7,715 bases of DNA from Chlorobiota bacterium (GTDB lineage: Bacteria; Bacteroidota; Bacteroidia; Bacteroidales; JAADGE01), in contig JAADEE010000005.1 of the NCBI GenBank assembly GCA_013153575.1, forward strand, positions 1-7,715, written 5' to 3'. Of the stretch, positions 1 through 6,426 are shown piece after piece. Both the position numbers and the translations under genes were made by a program. Under the pieces are notes generated by a model. That model was given only the letters and a program-made list of their open reading frames with translations. It was not told the DNA's origin and searched no databases. The number at the start of each line of letters is the position of its first letter. The first letter of the stretch is position 1.

Positions 1-777
1 ATGCAAAACGACCAACATTCAGTTCTTGTTGATGAAAAGAAACCTGTAATAATAGAAGCCTTACAAAAAGCAAAACTTTCAGACTTGCAAACAGAAGCCT
101 TAGAAAAATTAAAAAAATGGGATAATGTTTTATCAAAAGATGGTTCAGAAGCTTTAATTTTTGAACAATTTTATAAAATTCTTGGAAAAAATATAATAAA
201 AGATGATTTAGGAGATGAATTATATAAAGTATTTAATACAACAAATTATATGCTTGATAAGATTTTTAAAAACAAGAAATCAATTTTATGTGATGATGTA
301 AACACAAAAGATAAAGTTGAAACTTTTGATGATATGATTATAAAGTCATTTAAAGAAACAATAAATTTACTTTCAAAAGAATATGGGAAAAATATTGCAA
401 AATGGAGATGGGGAGATGCTCATAAACTTGAACTTCAACATCCGTTAGGACAAAGCAAAATGTTAGATTTAGCATTTAATTTAAACCATACTTATGATGT
501 TGGAGGTTCGTTTCATACGGTTAGTCCTTATTCATATGGGCTTAAAGATAATGGCTTTATTTCTAAGTTCGGAGCATCACACAGACATATTTATTCAACA
601 GCAGATTGGAATAAATCACAAACAATAATTCCAACAGGTATTTCAGACATTCCTACAAGCAAACATTATTGCGATCAAACTGATATGTACATAAACGGAG
701 TTTATCATAATGATTTTATTGATATAGAAAAAATAAAAGAAAATGCTGTTTATACAGCTACTTTTAAGGGTAATTAG
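1..777 (+). CDS. Penicillin acylase family protein, C-terminal part (5' end outside window)
   Basis: These 258 residues match the C-terminal part of the beta subunit of penicillin-acylase-type Ntn hydrolases, secreted or periplasmic enzymes that hydrolyse amide bonds such as acyl side chains of beta-lactams or acyl-homoserine lactones. Family landmarks are visible: MQNDQHS at the left edge (the usual MQ.D..S), KKWDN near residue 40, WRWGDAHKLELQHPLG at 135-150, a GG..HTVSP segment at 168-176, GASHRHIYSTADW at 191-203, and PTGISDIP followed by YCDQTDMYINGVYH to about 236. The signal peptide, spacer and catalytic N-terminal serine of the beta chain are missing because the gene enters from the left. 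The ATG at position 1 is therefore almost certainly internal. Full members are about 750-850 residues, so roughly two thirds lies outside. The substrate cannot be inferred. The gene ends just before a convergent hairpin. Confidence 0.88.
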   Translation: MQNDQHSVLVDEKKPVIIEALQKAKLSDLQTEALEKLKKWDNVLSKDGSEALIFEQFYKILGKNIIKDDLGDELYKVFNTTNYMLDKIFKNKKSILCDDVNTKDKVETFDDMIIKSFKETINLLSKEYGKNIAKWRWGDAHKLELQHPLGQSKMLDLAFNLNHTYDVGGSFHTVSPYSYGLKDNGFISKFGASHRHIYSTADWNKSQTIIPTGISDIPTSKHYCDQTDMYINGVYHNDFIDIEKIKENAVYTATFKGN

Positions 778-798
778 TTTGCCGATTTTATATACGTT

Positions 799-858
799 AA
801 TAGAATCTTAAAATCTTACATTATTTTATTTTATAAAGTTTAGTTTTAAGATTCTATT
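799..858. terminator. AT-rich hairpin between convergent genes, putative bidirectional terminator
   Basis: AATAGAATCTTAAAA (799-813) is perfectly complementary to TTTTAAGATTCTATT (844-858), giving a 15-bp stem with a 30-nt AT-rich loop. It lies between the stop of the acylase gene and the stop of the minus-strand membrane protein, and its right arm covers that stop codon (846-848). Convergent position and dyad symmetry suggest transcript ends for both genes. The stem is GC-poor, the loop is long and no clean U-run follows, so the terminator role is inferred. Confidence 0.45.
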
Positions 859-1505
859 TCTTTATTCCAAAGTGCAATTGTAGAAGCAAAAAAGAATAAA
901 ACTAAAATTAAATTAAGGTAACCTCCTAAAATTATCAATCTTGCAGTTCCTGTTAAAAATTCTGCTAAAATAAATTGAATAATGAAAGGGATAAGCGGAA
1001 AGAAAAATATTATCCATTTAGGATATAAAGTATTTCCCTTCCAAACTTGACTTAAAAAATATATTGAAAGAACTAAAAAAATAGGATAACCAAATAACCT
1101 TAATGTATTATTTGTTTTTAAAGCAAGGGCTGTACTTTTTGTAATATCTAAATTGTTTTGTACGGCTAATTTTGCCGAAGTTGCGATACCAACATAAGCT
1201 CCATGAACAACTCCGTAAAGAACTAAAAGACTCGCAAAACTTATTAAAACAATATTCCTTATTTTTTTAGGAGAAGGTTTAAAAGCATAGTAAATTTGCC
1301 CTAAACCAAGCAAGTAAAATAAAGTTGCAAAAAATGCAGAAACTCCACTGGCAATAATTCTTGCATCAGAAACATTACCCATATTTTCAGCAATATTAAT
1401 ACTTTCACTATTGTAATAGAAAAGCATATCTCCTGCAAAAAGAGTTAGTCCTCCTAAAATGCCGAATATTCCAAAGGTTCTTAGCCAAAAAATATTTGTA
1501 TTCAT
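846..1505 (-). CDS. Six-helix integral membrane protein of unknown function
   Basis: A 219-residue hydrophobic protein with six clear transmembrane stretches, roughly residues 11-31, 50-75, 84-111, 136-155, 164-185 and 188-213. Short polar links include a lysine-rich loop (KPSPKKIRN, 76-84) between helices 2 and 3, which suggests that loop is cytoplasmic. No cofactor-binding or catalytic motif is visible. The FGILGGLTLFAGDMLFYY segment in helix 1 and the overall layout recall small uncharacterised membrane families of the DUF6796 kind, but that assignment is from memory and tentative. The ATG at 1505 was chosen over an in-frame TTG at 1538 because the TTG adds eleven polar residues with no sign of conservation and ATG is far more common. 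The leader is A-rich without a Shine-Dalgarno sequence. The gene is divergent from metK and shows no functional link to it. Confidence 0.75.
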   Translation of the reverse strand: MNTNIFWLRTFGIFGILGGLTLFAGDMLFYYNSESINIAENMGNVSDARIIASGVSAFFATLFYLLGLGQIYYAFKPSPKKIRNIVLISFASLLVLYGVVHGAYVGIATSAKLAVQNNLDITKSTALALKTNNTLRLFGYPIFLVLSIYFLSQVWKGNTLYPKWIIFFFPLIPFIIQFILAEFLTGTARLIILGGYLNLILVLFFFASTIALWNKEIES

Positions 1506-1605
1506 ACGTTTATTAATTTGAATTTCATAAATATACAAAATATTTTTACAATATTTAAATGAAAAAGATTTATAATCTTGTTTCTTATTTTATGAAAATC
1601 TTTTT

Positions 1606-1632
1606 TTTGAAAAAATAAAAGGATTACATTTG
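1606..1632 (+). promoter_or_regulatory. Bacteroidetes-type promoter for metK
   Basis: TACATTTG at 1625-1632 matches the Bacteroidetes -7 consensus TAnnTTTG exactly. A TTTG at 1606-1609, at the end of a T-run, could be the -33 element, though its 15-nt spacer is shorter than the usual 17-23. A box in this position predicts transcription starting at about 1636-1639, the 5' edge of the riboswitch stem, so promoter and RNA element support each other. Confidence 0.6.
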
Positions 1633-1637
1633 CATCC

Positions 1638-1683
1638 GCGGAAAGATTTGATTGCTTGCAACCGCAGAAAAAAATGCTAAAAA
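1638..1683 (+). promoter_or_regulatory. SAM-II riboswitch aptamer upstream of metK
   Basis: This short leader carries the conserved parts of the SAM-II (metA-type) aptamer in the right order. They are: P1 5' strand GCGG (1638-1641); a loop with GATTTG (1645-1650); CTTGCA (1655-1660); P1 3' strand CCGC (1662-1665); an A-rich link; and TGCTAAA (1675-1681). The pseudoknot helix forms between GCA (1658-1660) and TGC (1675-1677), leaving TAAA next to it as in known SAM-II RNAs, where this region contacts the ligand. SAM-II binds S-adenosylmethionine and normally lowers expression of methionine or SAM genes. The gene downstream is SAM synthetase, so the logic is end-product feedback. The usual AGG ribosome site just 3' of the pseudoknot is absent and the metK ATG is about 55 nt further on, so the switching mechanism is unclear. 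Recognition is by motif, not by a covariance model. Confidence 0.82.
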
Positions 1684-1716
1684 CATACACTTCTGTCTTT
1701 CTTTCCGATTTTTTTT
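1639..1716 (+). terminator. Terminator-like alternative stem in the metK leader, competing with the aptamer
   Basis: CGGAAAGA (1639-1646) is perfectly complementary to TCTTTCCG (1700-1707), and the pairing is followed after one A by eight T residues (1709-1716). A nested stem CAGAA (1665-1669) with TTCTG (1691-1695) could shorten the loop. The left strand overlaps both P1 and the conserved GATTTG loop of the SAM-II aptamer, so the two folds exclude each other. It looks like an intrinsic terminator, but then termination would occur without SAM, opposite to the expected feedback. The role is uncertain. Confidence 0.3.
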
Positions 1717-1736
1717 ATAAAACTAAATTTATTAAA

Positions 1737-3017
1737 ATGTCATATTTTTTTACATCGGAATCAGTGTCGGAAGGACATCCCGATAAAGTCGCAGACCAAA
1801 TTTCAGATGCTTTATTAGACGAATTTTTAAAGCAAGATGCAGAATCAAAAGTTGCTTGTGAAACACTTGTTACAACAGGATTAACAGTTTTAAGTGGTGA
1901 GGTTAAAACAACAGCATGGGTTGATGCTCAGGTAACTGCAAGAAAAGTTATAAACGAAATTGGTTACACAAAAGGAGAATATAAATTTGATGGAGATTCT
2001 TGCGGAGTAATTTCAGCAATTCATGAACAATCGCCTGATATAAATCAAGGAGTTGAAAAAGATAATGCAGAAGAACAAGGAGCTGGCGACCAAGGAATGA
2101 TGTTTGGTTATGCAAATAATGAAACGGAAAGTTATATGCCTCTTCCTATTGACCTTTCTCATAAATTGTTAATTGAGCTTTCAAGAATAAGAAAAGAAGG
2201 AAAACAAATGACTTATCTTCGTCCTGATTCAAAATCGCAAGTTACAGTTGAATATGATGAAAATAATAAAGCAGTTAGAATTGACACAATTGTAATTTCA
2301 ACTCAACATGATGATTTTGTTACACCTTCAAAAAATAAAACACAAAAAGAAGCAGATGATGAAATGCTTAAAACAATTTATGAAGATGTTAAAAATATTT
2401 TAATTCCTAATGTTAAAGAAAAACTTCCTGAGGCAATTAAGAATTTATTTAAAGGAGATTTTAAACTTTTAGTGAATCCAACAGGCAAATTTGTAATTGG
2501 TGGTCCTCATGGTGATACAGGTTTAACAGGAAGAAAAATAATTGTTGACACATATGGTGGTAAAGGTGCACATGGAGGTGGTGCTTTTTCAGGAAAAGAT
2601 TCTTCAAAAGTTGACCGTTCTGCTGCTTATGCAACACGTCATATTGCAAAAAATCTTGTAGCAGCAGGTGTTGCTGATGAAGTTTTAGTTCAAGTTGCTT
2701 ATGCAATTGGAGTTGCACAACCTGTTGGTTTGTATGTGAATACGTATAATACTGCAAAAGTTAATTTTTCAGATAGTGAAATTGCTAAAAAAATTAATGA
2801 TATTTTTGATATGCGACCTGCTGCAATTGTAAATCGTTTTGGTTTAAAAAATCCTATCTTTAAGGAAACAGCAGCTTATGGGCATATGGGACGTGAACCT
2901 TTTACACGTGAAGTTACTTTTTCAACTAATGGAAGTTCATATACGAAAAAAATTGAGTTTTTCACTTGGGAAAAACTTGATTATGTTGATAAAGTTAAAG
3001 AAGCTTTTAACTTGTAA
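1737..3017 (+). CDS. metK: S-adenosylmethionine synthetase (methionine adenosyltransferase)
   Basis: This cytoplasmic enzyme makes S-adenosylmethionine from methionine and ATP, releasing phosphate and pyrophosphate. The 426-residue product has all the signature segments: [21 protein letters not shown] near the N-terminus with the catalytic histidine at residue 14, [12 protein letters not shown] at 115-126, the [13 protein letters not shown] phosphate-binding region at 255-267, and the glycine-rich [19 protein letters not shown] loop at 280-298. Length is normal for Bacteroidetes MetK. The ATG at 1737 gives the standard N-terminus (MSYFFTSES). An in-frame ATG at 1674 and TTG at 1656 lie inside the upstream riboswitch and would add 21-27 residues not typical of the family. 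The leader holds a SAM-II aptamer, indicating product feedback. gmd follows 76 bp downstream on the same strand, with no evident functional link. Confidence 0.97.
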   Translation: MSYFFTSESVSEGHPDKVADQISDALLDEFLKQDAESKVACETLVTTGLTVLSGEVKTTAWVDAQVTARKVINEIGYTKGEYKFDGDSCGVISAIHEQSPDINQGVEKDNAEEQGAGDQGMMFGYANNETESYMPLPIDLSHKLLIELSRIRKEGKQMTYLRPDSKSQVTVEYDENNKAVRIDTIVISTQHDDFVTPSKNKTQKEADDEMLKTIYEDVKNILIPNVKEKLPEAIKNLFKGDFKLLVNPTGKFVIGGPHGDTGLTGRKIIVDTYGGKGAHGGGAFSGKDSSKVDRSAAYATRHIAKNLVAAGVADEVLVQVAYAIGVAQPVGLYVNTYNTAKVNFSDSEIAKKINDIFDMRPAAIVNRFGLKNPIFKETAAYGHMGREPFTREVTFSTNGSSYTKKIEFFTWEKLDYVDKVKEAFNL

Positions 3018-3062
3018 AGTTTAAATTTACTAAAAAAAAGAATTAAGGTATCAATATTTTTA

Positions 3063-3070
3063 TAATTTTG
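3063..3070 (+). promoter_or_regulatory. Possible -7 promoter box upstream of gmd
   Basis: TAATTTTG matches the Bacteroidetes TAnnTTTG box and ends 23 bp before the gmd ATG, predicting a leader of about 17 nt. No TTG is present at the -33 distance, and the region is AT-rich enough for a chance match. gmd may instead be read through from metK. Confidence 0.35.
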
Positions 3071-3093
3071 ATGCAATATTTATATTTAAGAAT

Positions 3094-4212
3094 ATGCAAA
3101 AAGTAGCATTTATAACGGGAATTACAGGACAGGATGGTGCATATCTTGCAGAATTTTTATTGAAGAAAGGGTATATTGTTCATGGTTTAAAAAGAAGAAG
3201 TTCACTTTTTAATACCGATAGAATTGACCATCTTTATCTTGACCCTCATGTTGAAAACCGAAATTTTATTTTGCATTATGGTGATTTAACAGATTCAACT
3301 AACTTAATTAGAATTATTCAAGAAGTTCAACCTGATGAAATTTATAATTTGGCTGCAATGAGCCATGTTAAAGTTAGCTTTGAAACTCCAGAATATACTG
3401 CAAATGCTGATGGAATTGGAACATTAAGGATTTTAGAGGCTGTAAGGCTTCTAAATCTTACAAAAAAAACAAAGATTTATCAGGCATCTACAAGTGAGCT
3501 TTTTGGCTTAGTGCAAGAAGTTCCTCAATCGGAAAAAACACCTTTTTATCCTCGTAGTCCTTATGGTGTTGCGAAAATGTATGCTTACTGGATTACTGTA
3601 AATTACAGAGAGGCATATAATATGTTTGCATGTAATGGGATTTTATTTAATCATGAATCGCCTGTAAGAGGTGAAACTTTTGTAACAAGAAAAATTACTC
3701 GTGCAACAGCAAAAATTGCACTTGGTTTGCAAGAAGTTTTATATGTTGGAAATCTTTCAGCAAAACGCGATTGGGGACATGCAAAAGATTATGTAAAAGC
3801 AATGTATTTGATGATGCAACAAGATGAACCTGAAGATTTTGTAATTGCAACAGGTAAAACAACAAGCGTTAGAGATATGATTAAAATGGCTTTTGGCGAA
3901 ATTGGTGTTGAACTTGAATTTACAGGAGAAGGTATTAATGAGATTGGAAAAATAAAATCTGTAAAAGGTGAATTTGCAGATAATTTAAAAGTTGGAAAAA
4001 CAGTTGTAAAAGTTGATGCAACTTATTTTAGACCAACAGAAGTTGATTTACTAATTGGAGACCCAACTAAAGCAAATACCAAACTTGGTTGGAAACCTGA
4101 ATATACTCTTGAAACTTTAATTAAAGAAATGGTTCAGAGTGATGTTAAACTTATGAAGAAAGATAAATTTTTAAAAGATGCAGGTTATGAAATTAAAAAT
4201 TATTTTGAATAA
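3094..4212 (+). CDS. gmd: GDP-mannose 4,6-dehydratase
   Basis: This short-chain dehydrogenase/reductase-fold enzyme converts GDP-D-mannose to GDP-4-dehydro-6-deoxy-D-mannose, the precursor of GDP-L-fucose, GDP-rhamnose or GDP-perosamine for surface glycans. The 372-residue length is typical. The NADP-binding glycine motif [10 protein letters not shown] lies at residues 9-18. The GMD-specific [15 protein letters not shown] segment follows at 34-48. The catalytic set is visible as Thr133 and Glu135 in STSELFG and Tyr157/Lys161 in [23 protein letters not shown] (186-201) is the family's substrate-binding stretch, and [11 protein letters not shown] (224-234) is also diagnostic. The usual partner, GDP-fucose synthase (fcl), does not follow. 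Instead the gene ends at an inverted-repeat element and a strong terminator facing the hydrogenase operon, so the final sugar cannot be told from this window. Confidence 0.96.
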   Translation: MQKVAFITGITGQDGAYLAEFLLKKGYIVHGLKRRSSLFNTDRIDHLYLDPHVENRNFILHYGDLTDSTNLIRIIQEVQPDEIYNLAAMSHVKVSFETPEYTANADGIGTLRILEAVRLLNLTKKTKIYQASTSELFGLVQEVPQSEKTPFYPRSPYGVAKMYAYWITVNYREAYNMFACNGILFNHESPVRGETFVTRKITRATAKIALGLQEVLYVGNLSAKRDWGHAKDYVKAMYLMMQQDEPEDFVIATGKTTSVRDMIKMAFGEIGVELEFTGEGINEIGKIKSVKGEFADNLKVGKTVVKVDATYFRPTEVDLLIGDPTKANTKLGWKPEYTLETLIKEMVQSDVKLMKKDKFLKDAGYEIKNYFE

Positions 4213-4233
4213 AACTTTATTAAAGTTCCTTAT

Positions 4234-4350
4234 ATCCGCAGGATTACATTTAACTATCTGATAGTCATCGCATCAATAGTTTTAATTATGTGATAAATAT
4301 TTGCTGATAACTTTCTGTTTATTAACAAATTGATACGATGACTTGCGGAT
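4234..4350. repeat. Inverted-repeat element 1 between gmd and the hydrogenase protease gene
   Basis: The core is AGTCATCGCATCAAT (4263-4277) against ATTGATACGATGACT (4329-4343): 15-nt arms with one mismatch at arm position 9, around a 51-nt AT-rich loop. The mismatch is C/A if read as plus-strand RNA and a G-U wobble as minus-strand RNA. Outside it, ATCCGCA (4234-4240) matches TGCGGAT (4344-4350). The right outer arm abuts the core, while the left is separated from it by 22 nt that themselves contain the small palindrome ACTATC-t-GATAGT (4253-4265). No coding capacity is seen. A second element with the same core geometry lies at 4870-4950. It could be a REP/MITE-like repeat or a structured RNA. 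The family is not recognised. Confidence 0.7.
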
Positions 4351-4363
4351 TTTAGAAAGTAGT

Positions 4364-4409
4364 TAAAATAAAAAAACACCAAATTTAAACTTGGTGTTTT
4401 TTTATTTTA
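4364..4409. terminator. Strong bidirectional intrinsic terminator between gmd and the hox operon
   Basis: TAAAATAAAAAAACACCAA (4364-4382) and TTGGTGTTTTTTTATTTTA (4391-4409) form a perfect 19-bp inverted repeat around an 8-nt loop. Either strand gives a CACCAA/TTGGTG core stem preceded by an A-run and followed by a T-run, the classic bidirectional terminator layout for convergent genes. It ends gmd transcripts (+) and the hydrogenase operon (-). Its right end covers the stop codon of the maturation protease gene (4407-4409). Confidence 0.88.
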
Positions 4410-4853
4410 GATAAATTCAGAAACTAAATTAATTGCTTCGTTCAAATTTTTTTTTGCTTCTGAGCTAAGTTCTTCTCCAAGTTCCCATGCTTTACCTTTT
4501 ATTTTAAGAACATATGCTTTGGGGTTTACATTATATACGTTTTTGCATAATGCCATAATTGCTTCCGGTTCAAGAGCATGAGTTGTATAGGTTATTTCAC
4601 CGTTAAGTTTACATTCTTCAAAAACACAACTTTCTGTTTGTTTTCCTGCAAAAGCATCTACAAAAATTACTTGCTCTGCATTTGAAACAGTTTCTGCATC
4701 TTCAATATTTAGTTGATAACGATAATGAAGTTTGCCTTTAAATTTATTTTGTTTTGAAAGTTCATCAAGAAAAGCCCAAGCTAAACCATCATCTTGACGA
4801 GCTGAATTTCCTATACCAAAAATCATTGTATTTTTAGTGTTTAGATTTTTCAT
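4407..4853 (-). CDS. hoxW: NiFe hydrogenase maturation protease (HoxW/HycI type, peptidase M52)
   Basis: This nickel-dependent endopeptidase cuts the C-terminal extension from the hydrogenase large subunit after nickel insertion. The 148-residue protein has the family's N-terminal signature GIGNSARQDDGLA (13-25), with Asp22 as the likely first metal ligand, the second ligand Asp66 in VIFVDAF, and the third, His92, in THALEPEAIM. Length is normal (about 150-170). The ATG at 4853 is preceded by AAAAGGATATAAAAAC, with a weak Shine-Dalgarno-like AAGGA. An internal ATG at 4826, just before IFGIGN, is a possible alternative but leaves an unusually short N-terminus. The gene is last in the minus-strand operon, 108 bp after hoxH, and its expected substrate is HoxH. 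An inverted-repeat hairpin ends 16 nt upstream of the start and may influence its translation. The assignment to HoxW rather than another M52 member rests on context. Confidence 0.9.
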   Translation of the reverse strand: MKNLNTKNTMIFGIGNSARQDDGLAWAFLDELSKQNKFKGKLHYRYQLNIEDAETVSNAEQVIFVDAFAGKQTESCVFEECKLNGEITYTTHALEPEAIMALCKNVYNVNPKAYVLKIKGKAWELGEELSSEAKKNLNEAINLVSEFI

Positions 4854-4869
4854 GTTTTTATATCCTTTT

Positions 4870-4950
4870 AGTCACAGCTTCACTATTTTAATAAAATTAA
4901 AGTCAATCATTATTTGATCTCCCAATTATTAGCAAAGTGAAACTGTGACT
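4870..4950. repeat. Inverted-repeat element 2 in the hoxH-hoxW gap
   Basis: AGTCACAGCTTCACT (4870-4884) pairs with AGTGAAACTGTGACT (4936-4950) around a 51-nt loop. The only mismatch, at arm position 9, becomes a G-U wobble in the minus-strand transcript, so hox mRNA would carry a full 15-bp stem. The element fills most of the 108-bp gap, ending 11 bp from the hoxH stop and 16 bp from the hoxW start. No promoter or reading frame is seen in the gap. Arm length, loop length, mismatch position and mismatch identity are the same as in the element at 4263-4343. Confidence 0.72.
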
Positions 4951-4961
4951 TTTATATAAAT

Positions 4962-6419
4962 TTAAGATTTATATTTTTTGTCAATAAGTTCTCCTTTGCT
5001 ATTAAAAATTGAAAGTTCTAATGGCATCTTTCCCATTGCATGAGTTGCACAACTTAAACATGGGTCGTAAGCTCTAATTGCAACTTCAACTTGGTTGAGC
5101 ATACCTTCGGTAATTTCTTCTTTTTTGTCAATAACATTTTGTGCAACCCAACCAACCGCTTTATTCATTGGGTCGTTATTATGTGTTGTTGAAACAATTA
5201 AGTTGCATTTCTCAATTTTACCTGTATCATTAACATGATAATGGTGGATTAATGTTCCACGTGGTGCTTCAATAACACCAACGCCTTCGTTTCTTCTAAC
5301 ACCCTCACGAACTAATTCATTACCTTTAATATCTTCATCATGAAGAAGTTCTTTCATTTTTTCAGCTGAATGTAATACCTCGATTAAACGTGCCCAATGT
5401 GTGTGCATTGTCATATTATTTGGTTTTCCGCCTGTGTAATCTTTAAAATCTTTTCTTGCTTGTTCTGCAAGAGGTGTATCAATTGATGTGCAAACGTTCA
5501 TTCTTGCTAAAGGTCCAACTCTGTTCCATCCATTTTCTCTGCCAAGGTGCTTTATGTATGGAAATTTCATGTATGACCATTTTTCAACATCTTCATTAAT
5601 ATATTTATGATATTGGAAATCGGGTATGTCATTTAATGTAATGTTTCCTATGCTGTCAATTGATCTTAAATTTCCGTCATACAAATCTAAAGTGCCGGAG
5701 CCATCTTTTGAAACCATTGCTAAATGACCTGATGGATATGTGGCAAATGTGTCGAGAAATGCTGCGTGTTTGCTATGATAATCTTTTATGAAGTCGATTA
5801 CTTCAAGCGACCATTCAATCATAGTATTTATGTTTGGAATATCTTTCCCGTTAAGGAAATAATCAATTTCACTTTGGTGAAGATTTTTATGAACACCACC
5901 CGGAACAGCTGAAATTCCATGAATTTTTTTTCCTCCTGTTGCCTTAATCATTTCTTGCCCAAATTTACGCATTAAGATTCCTTTTTTTGCAAGTTCACCG
6001 TGTTCTTGTGCTACACCAACTACGTTTCTTAAGGCAGGATTAGATTCTATTCCCATTAATAAATCCGGTGCTGCCAGATAGAAAAAATGCAAAGCATGTG
6101 ATTGGAACATTTGTCCGTAATGCATTAATTTTCTGATTTTTGTTGCAGTTGGAGATAAATCCTCGGGGTCAATTCCTACAACTTGGTCAATTGCTTTTGC
6201 TGCTGCAAGATGATGACTTACAGGGCAAATTCCGCACAAACGTTGAACAATTAAAGGTGCTTGCCAATATGGATGTCCTTGAATGAATTTTTCAAAACCT
6301 CTAAATTCTACAATGTGAAATTTTGAGTCTTTTACATTTCCATTATCATCAAGTTGAATTGTTACTTTTCCGTGTCCTTCAACTCTTGTTACGGGTTCTA
6401 TTATTATTTTTTTGCTCAT
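4962..6419 (-). CDS. hoxH: NiFe hydrogenase large subunit, bidirectional NAD-linked type (HoxH)
   Basis: This is the catalytic subunit carrying the NiFe(CN)2CO site, which oxidises H2 or reduces protons. The 485-residue length fits HoxH. The N-terminal EPVTRVEGHG (8-17) includes the conserved Glu14. The first nickel-ligand motif is RLCGICPVSHH with Cys62 and Cys65. The second is DPCLSCATH with Cys454 and Cys457. After His460 a 25-residue tail remains, the extension removed by a maturation protease such as the one encoded next. Both motifs are complete, so the enzyme looks active. The C-terminal DPCLSCATHAMGKMPLEL and the fused HoxU-HoxY partner upstream point to a cytoplasmic group 3d-like enzyme rather than a membrane uptake type. 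The start at 6419 gives the expected MSKKIIIEPVTRVEGHG, with an A-rich leader (AAACTAAATAAA). The gene lies 80 bp after hoxUY, across a perfect palindrome. Confidence 0.95.
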   Translation of the reverse strand: MSKKIIIEPVTRVEGHGKVTIQLDDNGNVKDSKFHIVEFRGFEKFIQGHPYWQAPLIVQRLCGICPVSHHLAAAKAIDQVVGIDPEDLSPTATKIRKLMHYGQMFQSHALHFFYLAAPDLLMGIESNPALRNVVGVAQEHGELAKKGILMRKFGQEMIKATGGKKIHGISAVPGGVHKNLHQSEIDYFLNGKDIPNINTMIEWSLEVIDFIKDYHSKHAAFLDTFATYPSGHLAMVSKDGSGTLDLYDGNLRSIDSIGNITLNDIPDFQYHKYINEDVEKWSYMKFPYIKHLGRENGWNRVGPLARMNVCTSIDTPLAEQARKDFKDYTGGKPNNMTMHTHWARLIEVLHSAEKMKELLHDEDIKGNELVREGVRRNEGVGVIEAPRGTLIHHYHVNDTGKIEKCNLIVSTTHNNDPMNKAVGWVAQNVIDKKEEITEGMLNQVEVAIRAYDPCLSCATHAMGKMPLELSIFNSKGELIDKKYKS

Positions 6420-6426
6420 TTTATTT

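Noticed and set aside
1..3. ATG at position 1 as the real start of the acylase gene
   Set aside because: The MQNDQHS stretch matches an internal segment of penicillin-acylase beta chains, and about two thirds of a normal family member is missing upstream.
1506..1538. TTG at 1538 as the start of the membrane protein gene
   Set aside because: It adds eleven polar residues, and the ATG at 1505 leads directly into the first hydrophobic helix.
1562..1605. AAAAAGATTT/AAATCTTTTT hairpin upstream of metK
   Set aside because: It is a low-complexity A/T dyad, expected often at this base composition, and lies upstream of the predicted transcript start.
1502..1690. Minus-strand reading frame across the metK promoter and leader
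   Set aside because: It overlaps the promoter and riboswitch, has an AT-rich low-complexity product, and no recognisable motif.
2461..2757. Minus-strand reading frame inside metK
   Set aside because: The product is a repetitive Gln/Leu/His-rich string, a typical antisense artefact of the conserved MetK coding frame.
3014..3030. Weak hairpin GTAAA/TTTAC after metK as a terminator
   Set aside because: The stem has only five AT-rich pairs and is followed by an A-run instead of a T-run.
4263..4343. Element 1 as an integron attC site or a CRISPR repeat
   Set aside because: It has no RYYYAAC/GTTRRRY core sites, no integrase or cassette structure, and no regularly spaced repeats with unique spacers.
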